A DNA stretch of 35,962 nucleotides from Burkholderiales bacterium. Lineage in GTDB: Bacteria > Pseudomonadota > Gammaproteobacteria > Burkholderiales > Burkholderiaceae_C. Each line of letters opens with the position of its first letter. The first letter of the stretch is position 1. Below, one piece after another: positions 1-7,770 of the stretch. The translations under genes and the position numbers were made by a program. Location: assembly GCA_016000195.1 (NCBI GenBank), contig JAECRO010000029.1, forward strand, positions 1 to 35,962, written 5' to 3'. The notes beneath the pieces are model-generated. The model was given only the letters and a program-made list of their open reading frames with translations, did not search any database and had not been told where the DNA came from.

Positions 1-20
1 GGTACTGGGCGGACGGTTAC
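1..20. mobile_element. IS66-type terminal end fragment at the window edge
   Basis: The first 20 bases nearly repeat the sequence at 34275-34294, which follows an IS66 transposase remnant; 19 of 20 bases agree and both end in GGTTAC. IS66 elements classically end in GTAA/TTAC, so this is read as the outer end of another IS66-like copy lying left of the window. It directly abuts a second transposase remnant that starts at 21. The assignment is an inference from the shared end. Confidence 0.4.
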
Positions 21-327
21 GTTTCAACAAATTTGCAGGAGTCACCAGATGGGTGAAGCAAAAAGGCGCGAAAGAGCGGTGCTGACGCAGGCCCTGCAGG
101 CCATGGCCGTGGACACGCCGGGCGGTCGAATCCACGTGCAGTGGGAGCACACGGCCAGCGCTTCGCCGAACGCGCAACTGACGTTCTTTGCCGAGTTCCT
201 GGCCACGACCGGCGTCTACGAATCCTGGGTGGACAACTGCCCCTTGCACAGCACATGCGGCGGGCACACCGCCACACACCAGCCGCAGCCCGTGCAGTGG
301 GCGGGGTTGATGGCGGGCATGGGGTAG
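21..327 (+). pseudogene. DDE transposase N-terminal remnant, copy 1
   Basis: The ATG at 49 follows the ribosome binding site AGGAG at 38-42 and opens an N-terminus beginning MGEAKRRERAVLTQ. About 70 codons, plus the untranslated leader from 21 (GTTTCAAC), match the copy at 29446-29671 nearly base for base. After a shared transposase motif (ESWVDNCPLHS) around 225-257 the similarity stops, and the frame runs into unrelated sequence to a stop at 325-327. It is the head of a DDE transposase, probably of the IS4/IS1380 superfamily, whose catalytic part is missing. The family assignment is from memory of similar proteins and is uncertain. Confidence 0.6.
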
Positions 328-385
328 GCGCGGCGTGGTCAGACAGCGGCCACTGGAAGAGTCAGCCGCCGCGCCACCCAGGCAG

Positions 386-631
386 TCAGGCGACGCGGCC
401 GCCATACACACAAAACCCCGGCTTCGGGCTTTTCTTTTGCGGGTGCAGCCGGCAGGTCTCGGGCCGCTGGTCGTACACCGTGCACAGCCGCGTGGTGGGG
501 TGCAGAAAATTGCAATCCCCACTGGCCCGCCGAGCCATCGTGAACACCACATTCTTGTGGTTGAAGTGGTCAATCAGCCGCGCCTTTTGCCGCCGCTTGG
601 CAATCTGCCGGGGTTCCTCTTCCACCATCAT
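386..631 (-). CDS. YkgJ-like cysteine-cluster protein, short form
   Basis: An 81-residue protein with the pattern C-x3-LHPTTRLC-TVYDQRPETCRLHP-x8-GFC, which resembles the C-terminal half of the YkgJ/UPF0153 cysteine-cluster family. These proteins are thought to bind a metal or Fe-S cluster through their cysteines. The first cysteines of the longer family members are absent here. A TAA lies in frame three codons upstream of the ATG, so no longer N-terminus can be read. The C-terminal end lies close to IS debris at 21-327. It may be a naturally short member or the surviving tail of a truncated gene. No function beyond probable metal binding can be given. Confidence 0.5.
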   Translation of the reverse strand: MMVEEEPRQIAKRRQKARLIDHFNHKNVVFTMARRASGDCNFLHPTTRLCTVYDQRPETCRLHPQKKSPKPGFCVYGGRVA

Positions 632-640
632 TAACTTTTA

Positions 641-670
641 TGCTATGAATTAAATAGCTGCTCGCGCCCG
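641..670 (+). repeat. Dispersed TGCTAT...ATAGCTGC repeat, copy A
   Basis: The sequence reads TGCTAT, a 7-bp AT-rich spacer, then AATAGCTGCTCGCG. Related copies lie at 10163, 22733 and 26106, with a diverged one inside rpoN near 4018-4045. This copy supplies the last codons (RARAAI) and the stop of the PIN-domain gene on the minus strand. Confidence 0.6.
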
Positions 671-1150
671 CACACCATGCGCCAGCAGCCTTTTTGACAT
701 CGAAAGCACATGCCGGTCCTTGCTCAGGAGCAGGGTTTGGCCGGCAACGGCCAGGTCGATGAACTTCTGGTCGTCGGGGTCGCTGCAGTTCAGGCGGGCC
801 TTGATGGCGACTTCGGTGAGGCGGGCGTGGCGGTCGAACGAGGCCAGCACGTCGTCCGCGCTCAGCCGGTAGAAGTTCAGGCGCGGCACGATTTGCGGGT
901 AGTCCAGCACGCGGGCGAGTTCGTCGCGCATTGGCCGGGTGGCGATCCAGTCGAGTTCGCCGGCTTCCAGCGCTTTCCTGATGGGTTTGGCGGCCGCATC
1001 GGCAAACACGAACACGTCCAGGATGATGTTGGTGTCGATGACGACGGCTTCCCGGCGCGCCTCGGGCGCCGGCAGCGGCTCGCTGCAAGAAGAAGGTCCG
1101 GCTTCGTGCGCCGGCGCGCCCGCTGGCACCGTCACGGCTGGCATCGTCAC
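650..1150 (-). CDS. PIN-domain endoribonuclease, putative toxin (COG1569 type)
   Basis: A 166-residue PIN-fold protein. The core starts at about residue 36 with VVIDTNIILD, whose Asp39 is the first acidic metal ligand. The C-terminal acidic cluster is CSDPDDQKFIDLA at residues 122-134, followed by LLLSKDRHVLSM. PIN proteins of this type are Mg2+-dependent RNases and are often toxins. No antitoxin gene is adjacent. The ATG overlaps the stop of the upstream RNA methyltransferase gene (ATGA), so the two are probably translationally coupled. The first 35 residues are low-complexity and poorly conserved in appearance, so a later start is possible. The last residues and the stop fall in the dispersed repeat at 641-670. 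A role in RNA metabolism alongside the methyltransferase is possible but unproven. Confidence 0.85.
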   Translation of the reverse strand: MTMPAVTVPAGAPAHEAGPSSCSEPLPAPEARREAVVIDTNIILDVFVFADAAAKPIRKALEAGELDWIATRPMRDELARVLDYPQIVPRLNFYRLSADDVLASFDRHARLTEVAIKARLNCSDPDDQKFIDLAVAGQTLLLSKDRHVLSMSKRLLAHGVRARAAI

Positions 1151-2580
1151 GGCTGGGGCGGGTCCGCCGGCTTGGCGCGCGCCGAGCCGGCCACCATGTC
1201 AAAGCGGAACAGGCGGCATTCAATCGGGCCGTTCCACATCGGCACGCGGCGCGATTCTTTCAGGCGCATCTTGCTGGGCAATTTCAGGTCGGGCGTGAGG
1301 ACGTGGGCGGTCCAGCCGGCATAGTTTTTCTTCCAGTGCGCGGCCAGTTGCGGGAAGAAGTCCGCGGCTTCCTCGCCCCAGGCGTTTTGCGCCTGCTCGC
1401 GGCCCGGGTTGGCCGAGCGGTCGCGCGGCGGCTCGAAGCCGGTTTCGTCGCGGCTGTCACGGTCATTGCGCTCGTCGCGGCCTGGCCGTCCGCCCGGCTC
1501 GGGGTGCGGCAGCGGCTGGCCGAATTCATCGACGCTCTGCCCCTGGAACTGCGAACGCCGCTGGTCGCGCTGGTCACGCTGGTCGCGCCCCTGCGCGCCG
1601 CTGACGCCGGCCACGCCCGCCACGTCGATGCGCTCGCCATACGGCGGGTTGACCAGCATCACGCCGCTGGGCGCGGGCGGCATGCGCTGCAGTGCGTCGC
1701 CGCCGCGCAGCTGCACGGCATGGGCCACGCCGGCGCGCTCGGCGTTGCGCCCGGCAAAGTCAACCATGCGGAACGAGACATCGCTGCCGAACACCGGCGC
1801 TGTCGGCTCGGTAATCGCCGCCTCGGCCTGGTCGAGCAGGCCGTCCCAGACATGGCCCTGGAAGGGCAGGTATTTCTGGAAGGCAAACTTGCGGTTGATG
1901 CCCGGCGCGATGTTGCAGGCGATCTGCGCCGCCTCGATGACGATGGTGCCCGAGCCGCAGCACGGGTCATACAGCGGCACGCCCTGCTTGCACAGCCCTT
2001 CGGCGCCACTCCAGCCGCTGGCGGCAATCATGGCGGCGGCCAGCGTTTCCTTCAGCGGCGCATCGCCCTTGTCCTCGCGCCAGCCGCGCTTGAACAGCGG
2101 CTCGCCCGAGGTGTCGATGTAAATCGTCACGGCGTCGGTGGTCAGGTGGACATACACGCGCACGTCGGGCCAGCGGGTATCGACGCTGGGCCGCACGTCG
2201 TTGAACTTGTGGCGAAAGCGGTCGGCAATCGCGTCCTTGATCTTCAGCGCGGCAAAGTTCAGGCTTTGCAAGGGGCTGTGCTGCGCGGTGATCTCGACCT
2301 TGAAGGTCTGATTCGGTGTGAACCAGATTTCCCAGGCGACGCTGGCGGCCGCGTTGTACAAATCCTGCTCGCTGCGGTACTGGCCGTGCTGCAGCTCGAT
2401 CAGCACGCGCTGGGCCAGGCGGCTGTGCAGGTTGAGCTGCAGGGCTTCGCGCCAGGAGCCCTGCAGCTGCACGCCGGCGCGCCAGGCCTTGCCCTCGATG
2501 CCGGTGATGCGCTGGACTTCGGCGGCCAGCAGGTTCTCGACGCCGGCGGCGCAGGGGAGGAAGAGTTGGAGTTGGTTCAT
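1147..2580 (-). CDS. THUMP-domain class I SAM-dependent RNA methyltransferase (RlmL N-terminal/YpsC type)
   Basis: A 477-residue cytoplasmic RNA base methyltransferase. The N-terminus holds a ferredoxin-like/THUMP RNA-binding region (about 1-155). The SAM-binding motif DPCCGSGT lies at residues 205-212 and the catalytic NPPYGERI at 311-318, as expected for N2-guanine methyltransferases acting on 23S rRNA or tRNA. Family members usually run straight from the NPPY motif into the last strands. Here residues about 322-400 form a charged, low-complexity insert with DQR repeats and many Arg, Asp, Gln and Pro. The C-terminal core then resumes at WGEEAADFFPQLAAHWKKNYAGW. The gene overlaps the PIN gene by 4 bases. 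The exact rRNA or tRNA target cannot be read from the sequence. Confidence 0.9.
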   Translation of the reverse strand: MNQLQLFLPCAAGVENLLAAEVQRITGIEGKAWRAGVQLQGSWREALQLNLHSRLAQRVLIELQHGQYRSEQDLYNAAASVAWEIWFTPNQTFKVEITAQHSPLQSLNFAALKIKDAIADRFRHKFNDVRPSVDTRWPDVRVYVHLTTDAVTIYIDTSGEPLFKRGWREDKGDAPLKETLAAAMIAASGWSGAEGLCKQGVPLYDPCCGSGTIVIEAAQIACNIAPGINRKFAFQKYLPFQGHVWDGLLDQAEAAITEPTAPVFGSDVSFRMVDFAGRNAERAGVAHAVQLRGGDALQRMPPAPSGVMLVNPPYGERIDVAGVAGVSGAQGRDQRDQRDQRRSQFQGQSVDEFGQPLPHPEPGGRPGRDERNDRDSRDETGFEPPRDRSANPGREQAQNAWGEEAADFFPQLAAHWKKNYAGWTAHVLTPDLKLPSKMRLKESRRVPMWNGPIECRLFRFDMVAGSARAKPADPPQP

Positions 2581-2600
2581 GAAAAAGTTCTCTCAATGCC

Positions 2601-2686
2601 GTCATGCCCGTGAAAACGGGTATCCAGTGCCGCGACAGTCAGGTGCCTGCAAGCGGGGGCTGGATTCCCGCCTTCGCGGGAATGAC
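2601..2686. repeat. Paired REP-like palindromes (REPIN/MITE-like)
   Basis: Two 27-bp arms at 2601-2627 and 2660-2686 are imperfect inverted copies of each other, and each is itself a small hairpin. The left arm runs GTCATgCCCG...CGGGtATCCAG and the right arm CTGGATtCCCG...CGGGaATGAC. They fill most of the gap between rpoN and the methyltransferase gene. The arrangement fits a REP doublet, and the hairpins could also end rpoN transcription, though there is no clean T-tract. Confidence 0.7.
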
Positions 2687-2727
2687 GGGATGCTACAAAA
2701 TAGTTGCGTACCCATCTCGGGCGACAT

Positions 2728-4275
2728 TCACAGCGCCTTGCGCAAATTGGTCGGTGCGATGCGCAGGGCTTCGCGGTATTTGGCCACCGTGCGGCGGGCG
2801 CATTCAATGCCTTGCTCCTTGAGCATCTCTGAAATCTGATTGTCGCTGAGCGGCTTGCTCGGGCTCTCAGAGGCGACGAACTGCTTGATGAGCGCGCGCA
2901 CGGCGGTGCTTGAGGCATTGCCGCCGCTTTCGGTGCCCAGCCCGGAGCCAAAGAAATACTTCAGCTCGAAGGTGCCGAACGGCGTGCCCATGTACTTGGC
3001 GGTGGTCACGCGCGAGATGGTGGACTCGTGCAGGCCCAGCTCGTCGGCAATCTCGCGCAGCACCAGCGGGCGCATGGCCAGCTCGCCGTGGGTGAAGAAG
3101 TTTTTCTGCCGCTCCACGATGGCGTTGCTGACCCGCAGGATGGTGTCGAAGCGCTGCTGGATGTTCTTGATGAACCAGCGCGCCTCCTGCAGCCGCTGCT
3201 GCAGCGCCTGGCCGCTCTGGCCCTTGCTCTGCTTCAGGGCGCTGGCGTAAATGTCGTGGACCCGCAGCCGGGGCATCACGTCGCTGTTGAGCGAGACCTT
3301 GAAGCCGCGCCCCGACTTGACGACGATGACATCGGGCACGATCAGGTTGCGCTCGACGTTGGCAAAGCGCCTGCCGGGCTTGGGGTCGAGCCGGGCAATG
3401 ATGGCCATGGCGCCCTTGATCACGTCCTCGGGGAATTTGCACAGGTGCGACAGGCGCTTGACATCGCGCTTGGCGAGCAGTTCCATCGGCTGGCGGCAGA
3501 TGGCGATGGCGGCGCGGGTTTCCTCGCCATCCTTGCAGTCGAGCAGCTGCAGGTTCAGGCATTCGGCCAGGGTGCGCGCGCCGACGCCGGCCGGCTCCAT
3601 GTGCTGCAGCAGCTTGAGCGCCATGGAGAAATGCTGCTCCAGCTCCTCCGCCTGCTCCAGGTCGCCGTGGGCCAGGCCGGTCGCGAGCAGCGCCAGGCTG
3701 TCTTCCAGGTAGCCGTCGTCATTGAGCGACTCGATCAGGAAGTGCAGGGCGGCGCGGTCCACGTCGGACAGGCGCAGGCCCAGCGCCTGCCGGTGCAGGT
3801 GGTCCTGCAGCGACTCGTGCGCGCCGGTCAGGTCCGAGGCTTCGGCGTCGCTGTCGTCCAGGTTGTTCTTGCGCGCCGGCGCGTCGCCGCCCCATTCGCT
3901 GTCGTCCGGCGAGGACTCGACCGAGCCGTCGCCTTCCCAGCTTTCTTCGAGCGCGGGCTCGGCGCTTGTTTCGGGCGTGTTTTCAGACTCTTTTTGGCTG
4001 TTTGCGCTTGCTGTGTCTGTGCTTCCAGCTATCGAATCCGTAGCAGATTCGAATTCGCGGCTGTCCTGGCTGACGGGCGTGTCGGTCTGCTCCAGGCCAA
4101 ACTCTTCACGCGGTGCGGTGTCGTCCACCATCTCAAGAAAAGGGTTCTCGTCAAGCATCTGCTCGACTTCCTGGCTCAGCTCCAGCGTGGACAGCTGCAG
4201 CAGCCGGATCGACTGCTGCAGCTGCGGCGTGAGCGCCAGATGCTGCGAAACGCGAAGAGAGAGACCTTGTTTCAT
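2728..4275 (-). CDS. rpoN: RNA polymerase sigma-54 factor
   Basis: A 515-residue sigma-54, which directs core RNA polymerase to -24/-12 promoters and needs AAA+ activators. Region I is the Gln/Leu-rich N-terminus MKQGLSLRVSQHLALTPQLQ. An acidic, variable region II follows (about 50-165), then the core-binding domain and the HTH with LHESTISRVT. The RpoN box ARRTVAKYRE lies at about 493-502, near the C-terminus. The start at 4275 is chosen because region I begins exactly there; an in-frame ATG further upstream would add 33 residues read from a palindromic repeat. The gene follows lptA-lptB as in many Proteobacteria, but a 229-bp repeat-filled gap separates it from lptB. A diverged copy of the dispersed repeat lies in the region II coding sequence. 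Confidence 0.97.
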   Translation of the reverse strand: MKQGLSLRVSQHLALTPQLQQSIRLLQLSTLELSQEVEQMLDENPFLEMVDDTAPREEFGLEQTDTPVSQDSREFESATDSIAGSTDTASANSQKESENTPETSAEPALEESWEGDGSVESSPDDSEWGGDAPARKNNLDDSDAEASDLTGAHESLQDHLHRQALGLRLSDVDRAALHFLIESLNDDGYLEDSLALLATGLAHGDLEQAEELEQHFSMALKLLQHMEPAGVGARTLAECLNLQLLDCKDGEETRAAIAICRQPMELLAKRDVKRLSHLCKFPEDVIKGAMAIIARLDPKPGRRFANVERNLIVPDVIVVKSGRGFKVSLNSDVMPRLRVHDIYASALKQSKGQSGQALQQRLQEARWFIKNIQQRFDTILRVSNAIVERQKNFFTHGELAMRPLVLREIADELGLHESTISRVTTAKYMGTPFGTFELKYFFGSGLGTESGGNASSTAVRALIKQFVASESPSKPLSDNQISEMLKEQGIECARRTVAKYREALRIAPTNLRKAL

Positions 4276-4311
4276 GGCGCCCCCACGCTCCCCACTGCGT
4301 GTGGTTCGCTG

Positions 4312-4461
4312 CCCCCCGAGGGGGCCGCCCCGTCTGCGGCCTGGCAAAGCCAGTTCCGCGGCCGGTACTGGCACGGGCGGGGAATTGTGTCCGTGCGTCT
4401 GGCAAGCACGCGCCGCGGAACCGGCTTCGCCGGGCCGCAGGTGTCGGCCCCCTGAGGGGGG
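4312..4461. repeat. Large GC-rich inverted repeat between rpoN and lptB
   Basis: Arms of about 50 bp at 4312-4362 and 4412-4461 are imperfect inverted copies. The left begins CCCCCCGAGGGGGC and runs to CAGTTCCGCGGC; the right runs from GCCGCGGAACCGGCTTC to GGCCCCCTGAGGGGGG. The loop is about 50 bp. The structure resembles intergenic palindromes scattered in Comamonadaceae genomes and may be a non-autonomous element. It carries no gene and, if transcribed from lptB, would fold strongly ahead of rpoN. Confidence 0.7.
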
Positions 4462-4504
4462 AGGGAGCTACACGAAGTGAGCGACAACGGGGGGGAACTC
4501 ATAT

Positions 4505-5302
4505 TTACATCTTGAAGTGTTCGCCGAGATATACGCGGCGTACATCGGCATTGCTCACGATCTCGGCGGGTGTGCCGTTGGCCAGCACATGGCCGTCGCT
4601 GATGATGTAGGCGTGGTCGCAAATGCCCAGTGTCTCGCGCACGTTGTGGTCGGTGATCAGGACGCCGATGCCGCGCGATTTCAGGAAGCCGATGATGCGC
4701 TGGATCTCGATCACGGCAATCGGGTCGATGCCGGCAAACGGCTCGTCGAGCAGAATGAAGCGCGGCTGGGTTGCCAGGGCGCGGGCAATCTCGACCCGGC
4801 GCCGCTCGCCGCCCGAGAGCGACAGCGCTGGCGAGTCGCGCAGGTGGCTCACGCGCAGGTCTTTCAGCAGCGCATCGAGCCGCAGTTCAAGCGCGTCGCG
4901 GCCGAGCGGCTTGCCCGAGGCGTCGCGCTGCAGCTCAAGCACGGCGCGCACATTTTCCTGCACGGTGAGCTTGCGAAAAATAGACGCCTCCTGCGGCAGA
5001 TAGCTCAGGCCCAGGCGGGCGCGCAGGTGAATCGGCATGTGCTCGACCGGCTGGCCGTCGATGGAAATCTCGCCGGCATCGGCGCGCACCAGCCCGACGA
5101 TCATGTAAAACGACGTGGTCTTGCCCGCGCCGTTGGGGCCGAGCAGGCCGACGACCTCGCCTTTTTGCACCGACAGCGATACATCCTTCACCACCAGGCG
5201 GCTGCCGTAGGACTTTTTCAGGCCTTGTGCGACCAGGCCGCCGGCCTGTTCGGCACGGGCCGCTGCATTTTGCGGAACAACTGTCTCAATCACTGCATTC
5301 AT
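4505..5302 (-). CDS. lptB: LPS export ABC transporter ATP-binding protein LptB
   Basis: A 265-residue ATPase that powers extraction of lipopolysaccharide from the inner membrane as part of LptB2FGC. Visible motifs are Walker A GPNGAGKT (55-62), the Q-loop in YLPQEASIF (Q104), the signature [10 protein letters not shown] (162-171), Walker B FILLDEP (182-188) and the switch His in LITDHN (H219). The start at 5302 is preferred over an in-frame start 64 codons upstream, because that extension overlaps the end of lptA. The resulting gap to lptA is only 4 bases, so the two are an operon. The N-terminus is about 20 residues longer than in enterobacterial LptB, which is common in this group. Confidence 0.96.
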   Translation of the reverse strand: MNAVIETVVPQNAAARAEQAGGLVAQGLKKSYGSRLVVKDVSLSVQKGEVVGLLGPNGAGKTTSFYMIVGLVRADAGEISIDGQPVEHMPIHLRARLGLSYLPQEASIFRKLTVQENVRAVLELQRDASGKPLGRDALELRLDALLKDLRVSHLRDSPALSLSGGERRRVEIARALATQPRFILLDEPFAGIDPIAVIEIQRIIGFLKSRGIGVLITDHNVRETLGICDHAYIISDGHVLANGTPAEIVSNADVRRVYLGEHFKM

Positions 5303-5306
5303 GGGT

Positions 5307-5948
5307 TCAGGGTACTTTCGCAGGTGTGTCGTTGCCCAGCGTGGTGCTGGGGCGCAAAACGGGAACCGGCCCGCTGGCCGGCGCGGCCGTGGTGCCGGCA
5401 GGCGCTGTGCCGCGTGGCGACAGCATGGCGCGAACCCGTCCGCCGGGATTGGCGGCGGTGCTGTTTTGCGCGCCGCCATCGACGGTGAACACATCGGTGA
5501 GGTTGTTGTAGACGATCAGCCCGCCGGTGGTCTCGTCGCTCAGCGTGGCCCCTTTGTAGCGGCGCACCACGCCGCGCTTGATGAACTTGACCAGGTCGGC
5601 GCGGCTGTCGTATTCGATCCGCTCGCCTTCGCCTTCGATGTATTCATCGACGCCGTCGCGCTTTTTGCGGTAGTAGGCCAGCTTGCCCGGCGCGGCGATG
5701 GCCACCGCCTGCTGGTAGCCTTCAGGATCCTGGCTGACATCGACCTGCGCGCCGCGAATGATGGTCGTGCCCTTGGTGATGACGACATTGCCGGTAAAGA
5801 CTGTGGTCTGCTTCAGGTCGTCGTAGCGCAAGGCGTCGGCCTCGGCATTCATCGGCTTGTCGCGGTCAGCTTTCTCGGCAGCGGCCGGCAGCACGGCGCC
5901 CGCTGCCAGGATGGCAGTCAGGAAAAGGGAGAGAAAGGGGCTTTTCAT
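5307..5948 (-). CDS. lptA: Lipopolysaccharide transport periplasmic protein LptA
   Basis: A 213-residue periplasmic protein that bridges LptC and LptD in the LPS transport chain. A signal peptide is clear ([24 protein letters not shown], cleaved about residue 24). The OstA-like fold follows, with [24 protein letters not shown] and [24 protein letters not shown]. The C-terminal tail after residue about 165 is Pro/Ala-rich and probably disordered. The ATG at 5948 is chosen for the signal peptide. The gene lies directly upstream of lptB. The usual upstream partners lptC and kdsC are absent; a 254-bp gap with no recognisable gene and then dsbA lie upstream instead. Confidence 0.93.
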   Translation of the reverse strand: MKSPFLSLFLTAILAAGAVLPAAAEKADRDKPMNAEADALRYDDLKQTTVFTGNVVITKGTTIIRGAQVDVSQDPEGYQQAVAIAAPGKLAYYRKKRDGVDEYIEGEGERIEYDSRADLVKFIKRGVVRRYKGATLSDETTGGLIVYNNLTDVFTVDGGAQNSTAANPGGRVRAMLSPRGTAPAGTTAAPASGPVPVLRPSTTLGNDTPAKVP

Positions 5949-6202
5949 AAGGCACGGTTCTTGCAACTGGATTTTTGCAATTGTAGCCATGCCGGCGGCG
6001 CCAGAATTCCTCGGGACAATAATTGCGGTTCCCCAGGGTTCGCCCGCCTTGTGCCTGCCGCCGAAAAACCAGGATTCAGTGGTCCTGGCGCCATGAAGGC
6101 CAGCCCGGCCTGCCACTGACCAGGGAATTTGAGCGCGCGGCGCCACGCCTTTTCAGGGGGCGCCGGGCTTGCGGCCTTGCGAGAAAGGCCGGTTGATTCG
6201 AT

Positions 6203-6865
6203 TTACCGGGTCTTGCCGCGCGATTGCCCGATCAGGTAGTCCGTGACCTGCAGCGCGCGCTCCAGCGTCTTGGCCTGCGAGCCCGAGGTGAAATAGCGAC
6301 CGTTGATGCCCAGGGCGGGCACGCCGTCCAGCGCATAGGCATCCTGCAGCTGCGTGGCCTTGCGCACCTTGGTGCTGACTGAAAACGAGTTGTACATTTC
6401 GACAAATTTCGCTTTGGCAATCCCCTGTTTTTCTGCCCAGGCGGTGATCTGGTCGGCCGTGCCAAGCTGCTGCTTTTCAACGTGAATGGCGTTGAAGACT
6501 TTCTTGTGCAGTTCATCGACCTTGCCCATGCCTTCCAGCACGTAATACAGGCGCTGCTGCGGCTCGAAGTCGGGCCGGAAGGCGATGGGCGAGCGGCGTA
6601 CCGACACATCCTTGGGCGCCTTTTTGGCCCAGGCATCAAACATCGGCTCGAAGGCGTTGCAGTGCGGGCAGTTGTACCAGAAGAATTCGACCACTTCGAT
6701 CTGGCCGGCCGGCGCCTCGGTGGCGGCCGGCTTGTCCAGCGTCAGGTAGTCCGAGCCGCTTTGAAAAGCCTTGGCCTGGGCTTGCGCCAGCGAAGGAAGC
6801 GCCGACATGCCGGCAGCGGCAGCGGCCAGCGTGGCGGCTGAAATTGAAAACTCACGACGTTGCAT
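6203..6865 (-). CDS. dsbA: Thiol:disulfide interchange protein DsbA
   Basis: A 220-residue periplasmic oxidase that introduces disulfide bonds into exported proteins and is reoxidised by DsbB. The active site is C66-P-H-C69 in FFWYNCPHCN, and the cis-proline loop is GVPALG at about 180-185. The N-terminus MQRREFSISAATLAAAAAGM has a twin-arginine-like pair followed by a hydrophobic stretch ending LAQAQA, so export may go through Tat or Sec. The length fits the family. It is probably co-transcribed with the SPOR-domain gene upstream, whose stop is 74 bases away. Confidence 0.95.
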   Translation of the reverse strand: MQRREFSISAATLAAAAAGMSALPSLAQAQAKAFQSGSDYLTLDKPAATEAPAGQIEVVEFFWYNCPHCNAFEPMFDAWAKKAPKDVSVRRSPIAFRPDFEPQQRLYYVLEGMGKVDELHKKVFNAIHVEKQQLGTADQITAWAEKQGIAKAKFVEMYNSFSVSTKVRKATQLQDAYALDGVPALGINGRYFTSGSQAKTLERALQVTDYLIGQSRGKTR

Positions 6866-6939
6866 TGATGGTTTCTCCTGGTGTCAATGTTGCAGGGGGT
6901 TTGATGCCGCCAGCCCGAAAAGTTCAGCCAGGAGCGAAC

Positions 6940-7695
6940 TTAACGCTGCACCCGGACCAGCGCGGTTTCTATCGAGCTGTTGTCCAGCCGGTCCTTGACC
7001 TTGTCGGCGTCGTCCTTCTTGTCAAACGGACCCACGCGCACGCGGTACACGGTGCGGCCGGCCTGTTCGCGCTCGGTGACTTTGGCCTGCATGCCCAGCA
7101 GCAGCAGCCGGGCGCGCTGCTGTTCGGCGTCCTCGGGGGTGCGGTAGGCGCCGGCCTGGATGAAGTAGTTGAAAGGGTCCGGGCCCGATGCGGCGGCCGG
7201 GCTTTCGGCGCGAGACTTGGCCAGGTCTCCGAGCGGGTCGGCCGACGTTGGCCGGGCCGGTTTTGCCACCGCGACAGGTGCGGGGGCGGGCGCCGGGGCC
7301 GGGGTGGCAACTGCCGCCGGGGCCGGGGCGGCTGCCGGTGCGGTTGCGGTTTTGGGCGGTTTCACGACGCGTTCGGGTTTCTTCGCTTCGGGCGCCGGTA
7401 TCAAGTCGGGAACGGTGCTGGCCGTGGCCGGCTCGGATTCGACCGGCGGGCTGAGTTCACCCGACGCCGAAGGGGCGGCCTTGGCGGGGTTTTTCCCGGC
7501 CAGGGGCGCGTTCGGATTCCAGTCCTTGTTTTTCAGGGCTTCGGCGGCGTCGCTGCCCGGGCTGTGTGACGGGCTCTTGTTCATGAAGGGCACCGGCACC
7601 TTGGTGACGTACACCGCCACGGTCAGCGCAATGGCCAGGCCGAGCAGTGCGCCAATAATCAGACCCAGCAGGGTTCCACCACGTTGCTTTTTCAT
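6940..7695 (-). CDS. SPOR-domain membrane protein (FtsN-like topology)
   Basis: A 251-residue single-pass inner-membrane protein. A short basic N-terminus MKKQRGG precedes a transmembrane helix (about residues 8-31, LLGLIIGALLGLAIALTVAVYV). A long Pro/Ala/Lys-rich periplasmic linker follows, and a C-terminal SPOR domain begins near FNYFIQAGAYRTPEDAEQQRARL and ends with VYRVRVGPFDKKDDADKVKDRL. SPOR domains bind denuded septal peptidoglycan, so a role in division or wall remodelling is likely. The start at 7695 is chosen because MKK sits just before the helix; an ATG 11 codons upstream lacks a ribosome binding site. The gene lies between argS and dsbA on the same strand. Confidence 0.9.
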   Translation of the reverse strand: MKKQRGGTLLGLIIGALLGLAIALTVAVYVTKVPVPFMNKSPSHSPGSDAAEALKNKDWNPNAPLAGKNPAKAAPSASGELSPPVESEPATASTVPDLIPAPEAKKPERVVKPPKTATAPAAAPAPAAVATPAPAPAPAPVAVAKPARPTSADPLGDLAKSRAESPAAASGPDPFNYFIQAGAYRTPEDAEQQRARLLLLGMQAKVTEREQAGRTVYRVRVGPFDKKDDADKVKDRLDNSSIETALVRVQR

Positions 7696-7770
7696 ACCGT
7701 ATTCCGATGACTTGGCCGTTACTTGCATTAACTGAAATTTGAATCGCTGCCGGGAGTTTCCGCAGCTTTG

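Noticed and set aside
2601..2686. A strong intrinsic terminator of rpoN
   Set aside because: The hairpins are stable but no T-tract follows; a REP doublet explains both arms better.
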